A stretch of DNA of 64,000 bases from Golubevia sp. BC0850 (taxonomy: Eukaryota > Basidiomycota > Exobasidiomycetes > Golubeviales > Golubeviaceae). The notes below the pieces were generated by a model. It was given only the letters and a program-made list of their open reading frames with translations. It was not told the origin of the DNA and searched no databases. The DNA lies in the NCBI GenBank assembly GCA_012976225.1, contig JAAVVG010000015.1, forward strand, positions 658,738 to 722,737, written 5' to 3'. The translations under genes were made by a program, and so were the position numbers. Shown here piece after piece: positions 1-11,568 of this stretch (the stretch's first letter is position 1; each line of letters begins with the position of its first letter).

Positions 1-2489
1 CTCTACAAATCGAATTGCCTTTCATTCCAGCCGATTATCAGCATCTATCTCATTTAACTGCTTCATCTACTTTCACCGTCAAAGACATCGTAGCTTCACA
101 GAATGGAAAGCACGTTCATCTATCTCATCAAGAATTCCCTGACGTCAAGATGAGACTGAAGAGAATCGCTCCAAAGATGCAGAGTAGAGCTGATGATGAA
201 ATGGATCCAGAAGCTTTCTGTGATACTACTGTGACTAGTTGGAGTGGTTGTGAGTACATACACAATGACAGAGAGAGAGAGAGATGAAATGATGGAGTCA
301 AGAGATTGGGGATGGCCCAGGTTATGATAAGCGAAGTAGGCTCATGCATGAAGCTCTGAGAGTGAATACCATCTTCAGATCAACGCTGTTTTGATCTTTT
401 TATTTCTGGCTCATATTCTTATTGATGAGAGAGGAAAGTTTGAGAGTGCGAGCCTGACATCTTCTCATCCTTTGACACCCCCACGCTACCCTAATCAGAC
501 ATCGATTTCATCGACGGAAAGTCTCTTTTCTTCTACTTCTTCGAATCTCGTTCTTCTCCCGAAAAGGATCCAGTTCTTCTCTGGACAAATGGTGGACCAG
601 TGAGTCTCAGACACCTACTTTCGAATTCGCCATCGTTCTTCTCTGAACGCTGAACATTCTCTCGTCTAATCGTCTGCAGGGATGTTCTAGTGCCTTAGGT
701 CTCTTCTTAGAATTAGGTCCGTGTTCAGTAGCTGAAGGTTCAAAAGGAACTGGAGGTCCTCCAATCAATGGAACTTCTTTCAATCCTCATTCTGTAAGTC
801 TCGCCTCTAATCACCTCTCTAGCGATATGCAATTCTCTCATCCTTTCTCTCCCTCTTTCTTCCTCCAGTGGAACTCTCGCGCAAACCTTATAGTCATCGA
901 TCAACCCGTAGGAGTTGGATACTCTTATTCACGTTATGGAGTTCAAGTCTCAAACTCCCTTCAAGCTTCAAAAGACATTTACAAATTCCTTAGAATCTTC
1001 TTCGATGCCTTCTCAAGTTTTAGAGAGAATGATTTCGTTTTGACTGCTGAGTCTTTTGGTGGTAGATATATTCCAATCTTCGCTACTCAAATCGTTGATA
1101 TGAACAGAGAGAAAATTCTAACAGCTGAAAAGGAAGATAGAGAAGTTAAGAAAGAAGAATTGATTAATTTGAAAAAGATTGCAATCGGAAATGGTTTAAC
1201 TGATATTGCTACGCAGACTCCATATTATTATGATTTGTGAGTTAGCTTGAGCTTGACTATCTCTCTCGAGACCTCAACTCTGAACTCTCACCCTCTCCTA
1301 CCTCTCATTCGTTCCCCTATTCCTTTTTGACAGTACTTGCACTAACCGAGGAGGAACTCCTCCAGTCCTTTCAATCCAAACATGCAAGCGTATGAAGTAC
1401 TTCAAGGAAAGATGTACCGAATGGTTAGAAGCAGAATGCAGACACACTTACGATTCCCATGCATGTGAATCTGCCAGTGATTTGTGCTCTAACGAATTGA
1501 TGGGTCCTTATATGGAGACTGGGTTGAATCCTTGTGAGTACAAGAGGGCAAGAGGGCAGATCACGTTCGAGTACGAAGAGTGGATCTCTTCTTCATTTCT
1601 AACTCCCTCTCTTGATCCTTTTTGCTCTCACCTGGACTTTGGAACCTTTTAGACAACATTGAAGATCCCTGTAAAGCAGGTCTGAATCCAAACCTTTGCT
1701 ACCCGGTCTCTGCGGATATCAGAGCTTATTTGGATAGAGATGACGTCAGAGAATTGATCGGCGCTGCTCCCGTTTCTGAAGTGAGTTCTGAAAAACTTTG
1801 ACACGCATTTCTATAGAAGCAAGAACTCACCACCTTTTCCGTCTCTTGCTCTAATCTATTTCTTCTCAAAATTCAGATTGGAAAGTTCCAAACTTGTTCT
1901 CCAGAAGTCGGCTCAGCTTTCAACAAGGCTCAAGACTCAAATGTCGATAACACAATCTACATTGAGGGACTTTTGGAAAGAGGAATTGAAGTTCTCATTT
2001 ATGTTGTAAGTTTCAGAGACACCTTGCTAAACCTTCGTCACAATCCCGATCATTCTCTATCACGACTTCTCTCACTTTTCGCCTTCCACAAACTATTGGT
2101 CTGTACAGGGAGAACTAGATTGGATCTGCAATTGGTTAGGAAACAAAGCTTGGGTTTCAAAGCTTTCATGGACGAGATCTGAAGAATTTCACTCCGCTAA
2201 GAATTACCAATTCATCGTTGACGGAGAAGAAGTAGGAGAAGCTCAGCAAGGAGATCTTCTTTCTTGGGCTACCATCAAGAAAGCTGGTCACATGGTGAGT
2301 GTATCTGAAGAAGATCCGACAAGAGGGAAGGCGAAGACCGGCGGCTGGAATCATCTCCTTGATCAGAATCGCATCTGAAAACGTGTCTGCCTTCTTTCTT
2401 TCTCTTTCTCTTTCATTTAGGTACCTTACGATAAGCCAAAAGTTGCTTTAGAATTACTGACTAGGTTCTTGAATGGGGAGAAGCTTTGA
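1..2489 (+). CDS. Carboxypeptidase Y-like serine carboxypeptidase (S10), 5' partial
   Basis: Vacuolar serine carboxypeptidase that trims C-terminal residues from peptides. The window starts inside the pro-segment; nine exons are readable: 3-249, 499-599, 680-793, 869-1236, 1334-1533, 1653-1780, 1877-2005, 2109-2294 and 2421-2489, all with GT/AG borders and consistent phase (513 codons plus TGA). Exon 2/3 spells NGGPGCSS, the S10 oxyanion motif. The nucleophile Ser lies in [11 protein letters not shown] (exon 4), where yeast CPY has GESYAG. The Asp region reads [15 protein letters not shown] and the His region KKAGHMVPYDKP. CPY-type cysteines are present (FCDTTV, CKRM, LCYPV). The family assignment is firm; vacuolar location is inferred because the signal peptide lies outside the window. 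Confidence 0.93.
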
Positions 2490-2813
2490 AGATCTCGAGA
2501 AGCAGAATGAGAAGTATGCAATTGGTTTGTCCTTACTCTCTTGTATCACAACTAGCCTGTGGCTCCGTCTTCTACGAATCCGAGCTCAGATTTTGTTGCA
2601 CATTTGAGCCACTTCTTTGGGGAGTCTCCACAAAATGTAGATTGACAGGCCTTTGAACTCTGTTGGTACCGAGCAGTGCATTCATCCATGCACTCATTTG
2701 ATCCCTTCTTTGACTCTGGATCACTTTTGGGTTCTGATTTGAAAGACAAAGACCTTCAAGATAGAGGGCAGATTATTGACGCTCAGAGGTCAGGCTTTTT
2801 TGAGGAGATCCGA
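2490..2813. other. Intergenic spacer, no gene supported
   Basis: Spacer between the carboxypeptidase stop and repeat copy A. A cysteine-containing 65-codon minus-strand frame (2552-2749) lacks an ATG at its start and was not accepted. Confidence 0.5.
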
Positions 2814-3965
2814 GACCATGCTGTGCCGAGTTCTCGGTAAAGGAGAACCAACCCTTAGATCATTTTCATAGGTAAGTGATAGAGGGTCCATCAGAACCAA
2901 AGAGCAAGGAGACAAAAGAGAAGAGACCGAGCGATTTGCCACCGGCCACAGTAAGTTCACACAATCAAACAAACCGAGTCACTCTGCACTCGTTTGAATC
3001 ACATCAAAGAAGCAAAGGACAAAGAAAAGAAAAAAGATAAAAAGACAAAGAAAAAGACAAAGAAAGATTTTGCTGGGCACTCAGCGCTTTCATTTGTGGG
3101 GTGTTGTTTCTTGGGGTGAGGTGTTTCTCGTGAAGCGACGAGGTGTCAAATAAGAGTGTCTCCCCTGCCGCAAGCCTCAAGGACTCATGAATCCTTCAAG
3201 AGAGCAAGAAAGAGAATTCCAATGGACAGCTTCATCAATAGAAGGCGTTCGAAACAGTTTCACCGAAAAGTAAAGCGGTTCCAAACGTTCCTCACTACTT
3301 CCTCGAGCAAGACCAAAAGACCAGGTGAAAGGTCCCAAAAGAGGGAGGTGTTGTGAAGGTGGCAAATGCTGTGAAGAGAGTGGGAGTTGTTGACGAGTCT
3401 TGGTCTTGAGGGTGGAGCTTTGAGGCGACAATGAGAGTGTTTCCTGGAGTTCACTTCACTTTTGACGTACTCCACTTGTGCAAGAAATCAGCAAGCTTCC
3501 TAGGTCAGGCAGCTTCATCAATTTAAAGCGGCTCGAAACGATTCACTGGAGAAGTGAAGCAGCTCCGAACTTCTTCTCACTCCAGGTGACGCCTCGAACC
3601 AGGGCTAGAAAAGAACTGGGTCTCACATTTTTTGTTGGGATGCCGTCTCTTGATGGTTCCATGCTGATACTGGATGTCTGCTGAATTGATTTTCAAGGCA
3701 TTGGGGATTTGAAGTTAGAAAGCAGAGATGAGGAAAGAGAGAGGAAGGTGAAAGAAGATTGAGGTTGGATGGGATGGTGAAGAAGAAGGTGGAAAAGAGA
3801 ATGTGTTCAAGAAGCTGCCTCGTACTTAAAGGGAGCGCGCGAGGTTGAAACGATTTGAGCGAACCAGGCTAGCTTGGATGCGAAAAATAGAACGAAGGAA
3901 AGGATCAGCTTCAGCCTGGAGGTGAAACGTTTTCGCCCGTTGGGTTAGGCAAGCGTCAGTTTGGA
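2814..3965 (-). repeat. Dispersed repeat, copy A (inverted relative to copy B)
   Basis: About 1.15 kb that reads, on the minus strand, as a diverged copy of 11150-12390 followed by 13770-13906. Landmarks in both copies, in the same order, are: a block with GTTTCACCTCCAGGCTGAAG; AGCTAGCCTGGTT; a stretch around TACGAGGCAGCTTCTTGAAC; CCATCCAACCTCAATCTTC; GACGAGGTGT with AAGAGTGTCTCC; GCTGAGTGCCCAGCAAAA; GCAGAGTGACT; and finally TTTTGTCTCCTTGCTCTTT with CACAGCATGGTC. No long reading frame or recognisable protein domain survives, although both copies share a short frame containing KRFQT-LLTTSS-like residues. The class is unknown; it may be a non-autonomous retroelement or a decayed element. Boundaries are approximate (about 20 bp). 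Confidence 0.75.
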
Positions 3966-4445
3966 TGGCTCCGCTTCAATCCTTCAATGGTCCGAGCCTG
4001 ATGTTCTCGAACTCCTTTACTCCCTTTCATCTTATCCTTCTACAGATCTTCAGCGGCATGGAGTCGGAGATCTCTGACTCTGAGTTCGGGAGACCTCGAG
4101 GAAAAAAAACGAGTCTAGACTCTAGAGAGAAGGAGAGATCGAGATCCGAAATTTCTGAGCACTCTTGCCTTCCACTTCAAACAACAAGGATGAAGGTTCT
4201 TGTTGAAATGTAGCTCCTAGACAAGATACAAGATACAATTGTTAATTCTGTACTATTACAAGAAGAGAGATTGCGATGTCGAAGAGGAAGGGGGGAAATG
4301 GAACGATCACGGACGAGACAATCATACGCATCACCATAATATTTACAAACATCTATCTAGCCATAAGTAGTCAAATAGTGACCATAGTAATTACGACAAA
4401 AAGAAGATTGCAGGACAAAAGAATAGAGGTGGAAACTCTTTATTT
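3966..4445. other. Intergenic, no gene seen
   Basis: Sequence between repeat copy A and the 3' end of the Gyp7-like gene. The part just above 4276 is probably 3' UTR of the minus-strand gene. No RNA gene or conserved frame was recognised. Confidence 0.4.
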
Positions 4446-7400
4446 TCACAGCACTAACTTTATCAGCTCCTCTGGAACTTCAAACTTCGTCTCCAGCTTG
4501 GAATCACCCTCTTCCTGCTTCTGAATCAGGCTTCTCAGAGCTTTGACGGAGATCTCGGCTCTTTCGATTACTTCTTCCAAGTTCATGTTATGAGCAAGAC
4601 CATTATAGTACTGAAGGATTTCATCGAAGTTTTCTAGATACCTTGTGACTTGATCTCTATGAGTTTCGAGAATTGAAAGCGCTATGAATAGTTGAAATTG
4701 AGATGTGACACCAGTGAAGGAAGATGAAGTTGAGGCTGAAGAAGTAGTTGAAGATACGCTTGAATTTGAAAGTGAAGGTGGAATGGAGAGATCGACAGGT
4801 TCCGGCTCGGATGACCAGACGCATTCCCAAAGCTTGAGAACATCCTGGAAGGAGAACTCCCGTTTGAAACAAATAAGAAGCCATCTAAAGAGACAAGTCA
4901 GGAGAAGTGAGAGAGAGAAGAGAGCGTGAGTTTGATGTGCTGCACCGACGAGAGAGCTTGAGTCCTTATTTCTGGTGAATGGCGACTCACCGGAAACAGA
5001 AGAACAGATTCAGTGCATCTGCTCTTTCAAGATGAGAATAAAGTTTCGGATCGAAGGTTCGAATGAGAGATTGTAGCTCCAACAATTGCTTCTTCATTCC
5101 CGACTGGTCAGCTAGAAAGTTTGATCGCTGGTAGAAACAAGACAGGACGAGAAGGCAAAACATATTAGCATGAGTCAGAGAGGTCAAAGTCTAAGAACGA
5201 ATGAAAGACCAGCTAGCCAGACTTACCATCCTGTTCATCATTCCCGTGAAGCACCAAAAAGTCAGACTCTCATCTCCACCGAAGACTACAAAAAGTGGAG
5301 AGCACAAATCCGACATTCCTTGAACATAGCCATCTAGACTAGGAAGGGAGAGTTTCGCTTCTAGCTTCTCTTGAGTCGATGCCGTAGACGAGACCTTAAT
5401 TTCCTCATCTTTCCGCTCGATCGATCCTGTATCTTCTCCTGATTCTTGAGCTTGAGCTTGAGCTAGAGCTAGAGTTTGAGCATGACTTGCTTTTGAAATC
5501 TCCTGATCCCAAAAGCCATAAGTGATCAAAATGTTCTCCAGCTTTGAAATATTAGGATTAGTCTTAGGTCTTGGACCATCTTCCTCTTCCTCCTCATCAC
5601 CTTCTTTCCTTATTCTATTCCTCCATTCTTCCTTCTCGAGTTCAGTCAACTCGACGTTCTTGAACATTTCCAATCCCCTGTCAGTCCTTAAACAGTCAAC
5701 TTTAACTCTGTGTTTCTGTTCTTTGAAACTTTCATCTTCAACCAAAAGTTGAGCCTCTCGATCTTTCCAACTTTTCTTAAATCTTTCATATTCTTGTTTC
5801 TTAGTTTCTAACAAAGTCTCTCTTTCTTGAGTAGTAGAATCAAAAGGTAGAGCACCTAGTAGAAAGGGCCAGGCTAAAGATCTAACATTGAACTCTAAAC
5901 CTCTTGAAAAGATCCTAGACTTTAATTCTCTGAAAGATAGAAGAGGTCTACCAGTTTCACCATCGAAGAACAGTTTCCATTCCTGTTCTGAGATTTCGGA
6001 ATCTGATATCCTACCAGATTTAATCTTGTCCTTTGCTAACCCACTACTCTGCAATTTCCCTAAGACTTCGAAGACTCCCAATTCTCCACCTTCATTTTGT
6101 TTCTGGAACCCATTGTTCTCAGCCATCAACCCTTCTTCTTTTCTTCTATTCCTCTCTCCTTCTTCAGCAACTAGTCTACTCCACTTAGCTAAATAAACCC
6201 TAGCACTATCATATTCTCCCAACCCACTCTTGTTTGAAATCTCCTTCCACTCTAAATCTGAAGGTCCACCTAACGGTTCTGGACCTGCTTGAGCAAAAGA
6301 CTGTACAGGTCCAGGAATCAAATGAGGTCTTACTAACGGATGAGCCAACAGATTTGAAGAAGCTTTCCGAGCATGTTGAGTTAAATGTGAGAATTGAGTC
6401 AAAACTGACATTTTAGTGGATTTTGCCCAGATAGTGAATGGATCCATCGAAGTTCCATCTGATGCTTGAGGTTGAGAATGGTGTTGGATTCGAGTTTGAG
6501 AAAATGGATCGTCAGGATAAAGAGTTGAGAATTGCGATGAAGAATTCAAATTTGGAGAGACGTAAGAAGAGGAGGAAGATTTGGATTTGTTGGGTAAAGT
6601 CGGATCAATGGCATCGTCATCAAATAGGGGAGTTGTGTGAGCCTCGTAATCTACTCTGCTCGGATCTATTAAGAATAATTTGAGATCTAAAACTGATCTC
6701 AATACGTTTGAATATTTCTTGGTTTCTCGGAGAAGTTCATCTCCTCCCCAAGTTGGAGTACTGCTTGGTCTAGGAGGAAGAGGAGGCGGATATGAGCCAC
6801 TTGGAAGTCGGGCAACTTGATCAGAAACTCCGTTTGAAGAAGAGTAGGAAGTTGAATCACCTTCTCTCATTGTTGAACTTTCGTCATCATGGAAGTAGAG
6901 AGTCGGAAGAGATAAACCATTGATAGTGTTAATGTTGACTGTTCCATGCCAAGATCCAACTTCTAAGATTGAAGGAGGACAGATTCGTAAAGAGTGGAGT
7001 TGAGATAGGGGGATTGAGACAGCGTAGGAGGTTGGAGAGGTAGTAGAGGTTGTCGATCGTTTGGAGTTGACGCTGAAACCAGATTCTGAAGGAGTCTTCA
7101 GAAGTGTTTCTGGTGAAGATAAAAGATAAAAGAGGAAGAGAAAAGAAAAGAAGTTGGCATTGATTGATCTCCTCAGCCTTATCTCTGATCCCCTTTGCTC
7201 CACGCTTTGGATGAGCAGTCTGACTCTCCCCCTCTTCCAGCTTCCTTTCTCTCTCACTGACTCACCTGGATCCCAAACATCTACAGCAGTCACCTGAACA
7301 TCTTCATCCCCAATATCATCTGCGATTGCATCAGACTGGGCTGCTCTCTCCTTTCCCTTTGCACCTGCCCCTGCCCCTCTCCTCTTCTCAACCTTGACGA

Positions 7401-7659
7401 ACTTATCTACCTCATCTCTTTCCTGTAGAAGAGCTTCTGGTAAATATGATAAGTAGATCGTAGCTCTAGGAGTAGAGGGACCTTTCCTGACTAGAGCTAG
7501 ATAACCAGGTACATTGTCTCTTGAGTAGGGAGTGGGATGAACGTAAACTCTTGACCTTGACCAAAGTAGATGATGAGTTTCTTGTTCAGTTGAAGGTGAA
7601 TCGCTTGAAGTGGTAGCGGTCTGAGTTGATGATGGAATGGAGGAACAGGAGGAACTCAT
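4446..7659 (-). CDS. Gyp7/TBC1D15-type Rab GTPase-activating protein
   Basis: TBC-domain GAP expected to act on Rab7/Ypt7-type GTPases in endosome-vacuole traffic. Exons from the start: 7266-7659, 5227-7109, 4991-5127 and 4446-4884, giving about 950 residues. The N-terminal half is a PH-like, DUF3548-type region rich in Ser/Pro insertions. The TBC domain begins near EWKLFFDGETGRPL. It carries the arginine-finger motif DCLRTDR, the glutamine-finger YVQG in DGYVQGMSDLCSPL, and the late motif RWLLICFKREF in the last exon. Yeast Gyp7 is shorter (about 750 residues); the extra length is low-complexity. An intron at 7110-7265 has length 3n and no stop, so a naive reading frame runs through it. The gene is divergent with the cysteine synthase gene, 202 bp apart. 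ATG at 7659 is the first Met of the frame. Confidence 0.9.
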
Positions 7660-7861
7660 GGAAGAGATCTATGATCTATACTTGTATCTACCAAGATGCT
7701 CGCTTGATTATGAACCCAAGTTACAGAAGGATCAAAAGAAGAAGAAGAATGATCTGGTCACCTCTAATGGATTCTTGAGAATGAGAATGATCGCCTTGTA
7801 GATGAATGGTGATGATGGTGTTTGAAGGAAGCGCAGCCATTAAAGTTTCCCTCCCGACTCC
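7660..7861. promoter_or_regulatory. Divergent promoter, Gyp7-like / MCY1-like
   Basis: 202 bp between two divergent ATGs, so both promoters must lie here or overlap the 5' UTRs. No TATA box was recognised. Confidence 0.5.
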
Positions 7862-10800
7862 ATGTTCTCAATCTTCACTTCATCTTCTTCTCATAAAAGA
7901 TCTCCCTTTCTACTAGGTTTATTGACTGGTTTAATTCTCTCTTTATCATCTCTCTCCACCGCTTTCTTCATAGCAGATCGAAGAGAACGAGCTCGAAGGA
8001 GGAAAAGACTAGCCTCCTTAGGTTTCGATGACGATTTAGACGAAGATGAAGAAGATGACGATTTAGAGTACGATGAAGAATTCTATGATGAAGAGAATGA
8101 CAATGATAATGGCAACGTTACAGATACAGGAGTAGATGGAAGCACTGTCAATGGTGGAACAGAAGGTGGCAGAGAACAAGCTAGGTTGGCTACTAGGAGA
8201 GTCAAGTTAGGCCTGAGGGATAGGAACAGAAGGAGGAAAAGAGAAAAGAACTCTATTCAGATCAGAAGTGGTCAGATTGTCAGGGGAGTAGAAGGTTTGA
8301 TTGGTGAGTACTCTCATACTTGGCAATCTTCCTGGAGAGGGCAACACTTGAAGATGGGAGGCTGTTCTGGAGTGACGACGATCTTCAGTAGTTCTGAGTC
8401 TAGTTCATAGCCTTATGACAGTACGCAGCATTCAACAGGCTTTGAATCGTAGACCCATCTGTGTTGCCTTTTCGCCATGAAGGTCGCTGACCCTTCATCA
8501 CCTCTACATCTTTTACCTGCGTTGTCAGGCAACACCCCTCTCATCAGAATTAATAGCTTATCAGATCTAACGGGATGTGAGATCCTCGTGAGTATAGCCG
8601 AAAGACTTCAAGACGTCTAGCTCAGTTTTCGTCTGAGTGATCTTGTACCTCTTGTACCTTCTTCTCTGAATTTGGGTCTTTTCCTTGGATCATCTGCTCA
8701 ACTTTCCTTCCCTCTTTGAATCTCGGCTCTCTGACCGTTTTCTCTTTCTCAGGGAAAAGCCGAAGTGAGTCGTTCTACTTCCAGATTCCTGTTCGCGAAA
8801 ATCTCGCCTTGCCAACTTTCCCTTTGGTTCTCACGAAACACACCTGACGTTTACTCTGTCTTTTCCCACTTCTTTTTGACAGTTTTTAAACCCGGCTGGA
8901 AGTCCCAAAGATCGAGTAGCCCTTCAAAGTGAGTCTTTCGTCTGCTCAAGTTGCTCGGTAGTTCAAATCAGTTGCTGGGAAGGTCAAATTTCATCTCGCT
9001 TACCGTCTTCCTTTTCTCCATTTCGCATTCTAGTCTTGAATGATGCTGAAGAAGAAGGTCTTCTACATCCACATACTGGGAGCTGCATCTTCGAGGGGAC
9101 CGTAGGGTGAGTATTTGACTCTTGACCCTCTGAAACTCCCCCAAAGCCCCAAACTTCGTTTCGAACAACATCTTGCATTTTGACGGAAGGTCCCGCATCT
9201 TTCTCAAATGCAGATCTACTGGGATTTCTCTAGCTACTTTAGCAAGAGCCAAAGGCTATCGATGTTCAATTGTGAGTTTCGAAATCTTGTCATCTTGCTC
9301 AAATGTGAACTCTCCAAATCAGACGTGTTTGTTGTTTCTGACCTTCGAAAATATTTCTCTATTCTCTTTCAGATCATTCCGGACGACGTCGCCAGAGAGA
9401 AAGTGGATCTTCTGAAGGTTCTAGGAGCCGAAATCGAATCTGTCCGGCCTAGAGGGATCGTGGATCCTCGACATGTTGGTATCGAAAGATTCCTTTCAAT
9501 CCCAAATTATTTCGATAATCTCTTTTTTCGAAACTGAAAAGATCTCCTTCCCGTCTATTTCCTTCTCGTTCGCATCTTCTCCTCTAACTCGCAGTTCGTC
9601 AACGAAGCTCGATCCAAAGCTCAAGCTTTCGGTTCGACTCAGCTAGTAGGACCAACTTCAATCACCTCAGCTTCTGACCTCAAGAACGGTTGGAAATCAA
9701 GACCTGGAGAGGAAAGTGATAGGAGAATGGATGGAAGATCTGATATCGTAGTTTCCTCTCAAGCTGAAACTTTGAATAAGAAGGAAATGAAGAAAGATCC
9801 TGATGCGTTGGAGAAGAGACCTAGAGGATTCTTCAGTGATCAGGTGAGTTTAGTAATGCCAGGAGGCAAAGAGTGTGGAGAGATGGATTGGAAAGTCTGC
9901 TTCAGTGCCTCTGAGGTCATCCTTGAACGGTCTGTCTGATCACTCTTTCTATCTTGTGCCCTCAGTTCGAGAATCTCTCTAACTTCTACGCTCACTATAA
10001 TGGAACTGGGCCTGAAATCTACCAGCAGTGTGGAGGTGAGTCTACAGCTTTACCTTGCTCCACGTCTCTGCCATGACCTCTTTCTCTGTTACCCACTCTC
10101 TGATCGTATCCCTTCTTCTCTTGCAGGTACCATCGATGCTTTCGTAGCAGGCGCTGGAACAGGAGGTACTCTGTCCGGAGTTTCAGCTTATCTAAAACAA
10201 CAAACTCTACGATCCGGTTCCAACAAGAACACAAACTCAAATGGAGTTCACGTAGTAGTTGCAGATCCTCAAGGTTCCGGTCTTTACAATCGATCGAAAT
10301 TTGGAGTCATGTTCTCCGAAACTGAATCTGAAGGCAAGAGAAGAAGACATCAAGTTGACAGTATTGTTGAAGGAATCGGAATTCAGAGACAAACTAGAAA
10401 TCTGGATGTTGGGTGGAGATGCGTCGACGACGCTGAGAAGGTCACCGATGATGAGGCTGTTAGAATGGGAAGATGGTTGATTCTGAAGTGAGTTCGATTC
10501 CGGGCGGGAGAGGCTCGTTCGGAGGAGAGAGCTGCTGATAAACCTTACCCCTCCTACCACCAGCGACGGACTGTTTCTAGGATCTTCTTCGGCTGTTAAT
10601 TGTGTTGCAGCAGTGAGAACTGCTTTGAAGTTGAAGAAGGAGAGGGGGTCAAATCCCCCTCCAGTGATTGTGACCATCTTGTGAGTGACTCTCCTTTCCG
10701 TGAACTTCCGATTCCTCCTGAGTCTTAATCTAGGTCTCAGCACTGAAATTTTCTATTTCTCCACATTTTCTCCTCTTCTCTCCCCACCCCCCCCCCCCCC

Positions 10801-10925
10801 CTCGGGGATTCCACAGATGCGACTCTGGATCCAGACATCTCTCAAAGTTCCATTCAGATGAAGCTCTCGAGAAATTGGGGTTGGAAATTAGCAGTGATAT
10901 TAGTGATATTCTTACGGAACCTTGA
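7862..10925 (+). CDS. MCY1: Membrane-anchored cysteine synthase-like PLP enzyme (MCY1 type)
   Basis: Fold-type II PLP enzyme of the cysteine synthase/CBS family, closest in layout to yeast Mcy1 (YGR012W) of the mitochondrial outer membrane. Twelve exons: 7862-8303, 8529-8587, 8753-8764, 8883-8928, 9034-9106, 9214-9271, 9373-9474, 9595-9843, 9966-10035, 10127-10487, 10564-10680 and 10817-10925; 565 residues. Residues about 12-37 form one membrane segment (FLLGLLTGLILSLSSLSTAF), followed by a strongly acidic linker. The catalytic part starts at GNTPLIRINSL. The PLP lysine is in NPAGSPKDR (about K180), and the phosphate loop is GAGTGGTLSG. The C-terminal part contains DGLFLGSSSAVN and CDSGSRHLSKF. 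Exon 3 is only 12 nt (GKAE). A long C-run (about 10786-10801) sits in the last intron. Substrate specificity cannot be read from the sequence. Confidence 0.92.
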
Positions 10926-11149
10926 AATGATGAGAGACTGCAGTGTTTTGTAGTGCCTAAACAAGTGTGTTTTGAGGAGTGTGAACTGTGAAGACTTTGT
11001 CGAAACCTGAGAGGAACATGAGAAGTTACTTCTCCATCTTGCTTTCAAAACTGCCGCTGGCAAGTTCAGACAATTAAACTCGAAACAATAAGCTTGAGTC
11101 TATTAGACGCGTGCTTCTAGAGGTTGCTGGTCGTGGATGCGGAGCTGAC
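10926..11149. other. 3' flank of the cysteine synthase gene
   Basis: About 220 bp, probably 3' UTR and spacer; no other feature was seen. Confidence 0.4.
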
Positions 11150-11532
11150 TGACGTGTGCCTTCTCTTTCAAACCGACGAGCGAAGATGTTTCACCTCCAG
11201 GCTGAAGGTGATCATTTTTTTTCTGTCAAGGTTTCAGGTCTAAGCTAGCCTGGTTGGCTCAATTTGTTTCAACCTCGCGCCCTTCTTTAGATACGAGGCA
11301 GCTTCTTGAACACATTCTCTTTTCCACCTTCTTCACTATCCCATCCAACCTCAATCTTCTTTTACCTCCCCCTTTCTTTCCTCTTCTTTCGTTCTCGAGA
11401 AACATCTAGTCTCCTCGGCATCATAATTTATCAGTCAGGATGAAGACTCATCAGGATCGAGTCATTTAAGACGCATCGGCCAAAACCTTAAAGAACAATG
11501 CCATCGACACTCTTCCGGTGCCGTCAGAAGTG

Positions 11533-11568
11533 GGAAGAGCTCAAAGCTGATTCGCTTTCAGCTCTTCC
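11533..11568. repeat. Stem-loop in repeat copy B
   Basis: GGAAGAGCT (11533-11541) is the exact reverse complement of AGCTCTTCC (11560-11568). An inner AAAGC/GCTTT stem follows after one mismatch, with a 6-nt loop. Seen directly; function unknown. Confidence 0.7.

Noticed and set aside
2552-2749. Minus-strand 65-codon frame with six cysteines
   Set aside because: It starts at TTG with only a short stretch after its first ATG, overlaps nothing conserved, and no exon partner was found.
5522-6683. Plus-strand frames of 60-102 codons
   Set aside because: Antisense shadows of the Gyp7-like gene.
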